A stretch of 6,684 bases of DNA from the NCBI GenBank assembly GCA_023416175.1, contig JAEZIE010000159.1:1-6684 (forward strand), written 5' to 3'. Position numbers and translations under genes: made by a program. Below the pieces are notes generated by a model. It did not search any database. It was not told the origin of the DNA and saw nothing but the letters and a program-made list of their open reading frames with translations. Shown piece after piece: positions 5,863-6,684 of the stretch. Each line of letters starts with the position of its first letter. Position 1 is the stretch's first letter. This stretch comes from Bacillota bacterium (lineage in GTDB: Bacteria; Bacillota; Clostridia; Christensenellales; CAG-138).

Positions 5863-6684
5863 GCTAAAAAGGATGATAGCGCCCCTTGTGCAGCCGGTAA
5901 TTGCCATACTCTTCGCGCTATTAGTAGGCGCCATAGCGATTTTGATAACGGGGGAAAATCCGCTCACGGTATATGCCGCTATGGGCAAAGGCGCGTTTGG
6001 AAGCGCTTACTACCTACTCACCACGCTTACGCGCGCGACGCCCATTATTATCTGCGGCCTAGGCGCCGCAGTTGCATGGAGTTCGAATTATATGGGCATC
6101 GGCGGCGAAGGGCAGATGATTGTCGGCGGTTTTTTTTCTGCCATACTTGCGCTCTACCTCCCGGGGCCGGCCTGGATAAGAGTAGTGGGCTCGGTTGTGG
6201 GCGCTCTGGCGGCAGGCGGACTGTACTCCGTACTTTCGGCTTGGCTGCTTGATAAATTTAAGATGTCACTGGCGATTTCCACTCTGATGTTCAACTATGC
6301 CGCCCAGTACATCACAATGCATTTTACCGCCAACGTATTTTTAGACACCACCGGGGACGCCAAAATGACCCAAACATTGATGCTTGATAAAAGCTTGCGG
6401 CTTCCAAAGCTCTTTTCAGAATACAATCTGCATTGGGGGTTCATATTGGCGGTGCTGCTCGTCGTGCTGATCTGGTTCATCATGAGCCGAACCAGTTTCG
6501 GATACGAATCCAAAATGAGCGGGTTTAATATCAATTTCTGTAATTACGGGGGCATCAACAGCAAAAAGGTCATGTACGGAATGCTCACGCTCAGCGGCGT
6601 CATCTGCGCGCTTGCCGGCGTGCTGGAGGTGTACGGAACGCAGTATCGTTATGTCCACAATACGTACGTTTCGGCCAGCTATGC
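5849..6684 (+). CDS. ABC transporter permease, BPD_transp_2 family (3'-partial)
   Basis: The frame is open from ATG 5849 to the right edge, giving 278 residues of a protein usually near 350 long. It starts inside the end of the ATPase gene (14-base overlap), with AGGGGGA at 5836-5842 six bases upstream, so translation is probably coupled. The protein is very hydrophobic: the first membrane segment spans about 13-33, followed by T-G-E-N-P-L-x-x-Y and several more segments. Family marks are M-G-I-G-G-E-G-Q (82-89), S-T-L-M-F-N-Y (144-150) and the cytoplasmic loop F-G-Y...S-G-F-N...Y-G-G-I-N (217-237) that contacts the ATPase. This is the NupP/YufP-like permease that pairs with BMP-type binding proteins. 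A second permease gene is expected beyond the window, since these systems use a heterodimeric pore. Confidence 0.92.
   Translation, partial: MYLNKLKRMIAPLVQPVIAILFALLVGAIAILITGENPLTVYAAMGKGAFGSAYYLLTTLTRATPIIICGLGAAVAWSSNYMGIGGEGQMIVGGFFSAILALYLPGPAWIRVVGSVVGALAAGGLYSVLSAWLLDKFKMSLAISTLMFNYAAQYITMHFTANVFLDTTGDAKMTQTLMLDKSLRLPKLFSEYNLHWGFILAVLLVVLIWFIMSRTSFGYESKMSGFNINFCNYGGINSKKVMYGMLTLSGVICALAGVLEVYGTQYRYVHNTYVSASY

Noticed and set aside
5174..5865. Degenerate Walker A and missing switch His in the second ATPase domain as a defect
   Set aside because: One degenerate ATP site is usual for fused ATPases of the RbsA/NupO type, so this is not a sign of inactivation.

Overview
The window reads as a chromosomal stretch from a Gram-positive anaerobe-like bacterium, probably Bacillota/Clostridia. 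This is inferred from the lipoprotein signal peptide, strong AGGAGG-type ribosome sites, sigma-A-like promoters, and a secreted protein combining InlB-type B-repeats with bacterial SH3 domains. The genus cannot be told from the sequence. No rRNA, tRNA, CRISPR array, insertion sequence or phage gene was seen.

Region 1 (1-1631, + strand) is the C-terminal 542 residues of a secreted or cell-surface protein whose start lies left of the window. It holds four Listeria-Bacteroides (InlB B-type) repeats in exact 237-bp register, then three SH3b domains. Region 2 (1632-2058) is a gap with one doubtful 68-codon ORF that has a good ribosome site, and a strong hairpin terminator serving the leftward gene beyond it.

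Region 3 (2059-6684) is one functional locus. A DeoR/GlpR-family regulator is transcribed leftward. It diverges from a rightward operon encoding a BMP/PnrA-type lipoprotein substrate-binding protein, a double-domain ABC ATPase, and a membrane permease cut by the right edge. This is the layout of nucleoside (BmpA-NupO-NupP-like) uptake systems, and a second permease would be expected just beyond the window. The regulator-transporter intergenic region holds well-formed divergent promoters, candidate operator repeats and a long, T-free, A-rich leader. A 14-bp perfect hairpin sits between the binding-protein and ATPase genes, which fits making more binding protein than ATPase. ATPase and permease overlap by 14 bases, indicating translational coupling.

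The likely working model is that the binding protein captures a nucleoside or related ligand outside the cell, the permease and ATPase import it, and the DeoR-type protein, probably sensing a phosphorylated sugar made from the ligand, controls both promoters. The ligand is inferred from family membership only. I found no clearly novel system; the points most worth checking are the divergent control region, the divergent ligand motif of the binding protein and the mosaic repeat array.
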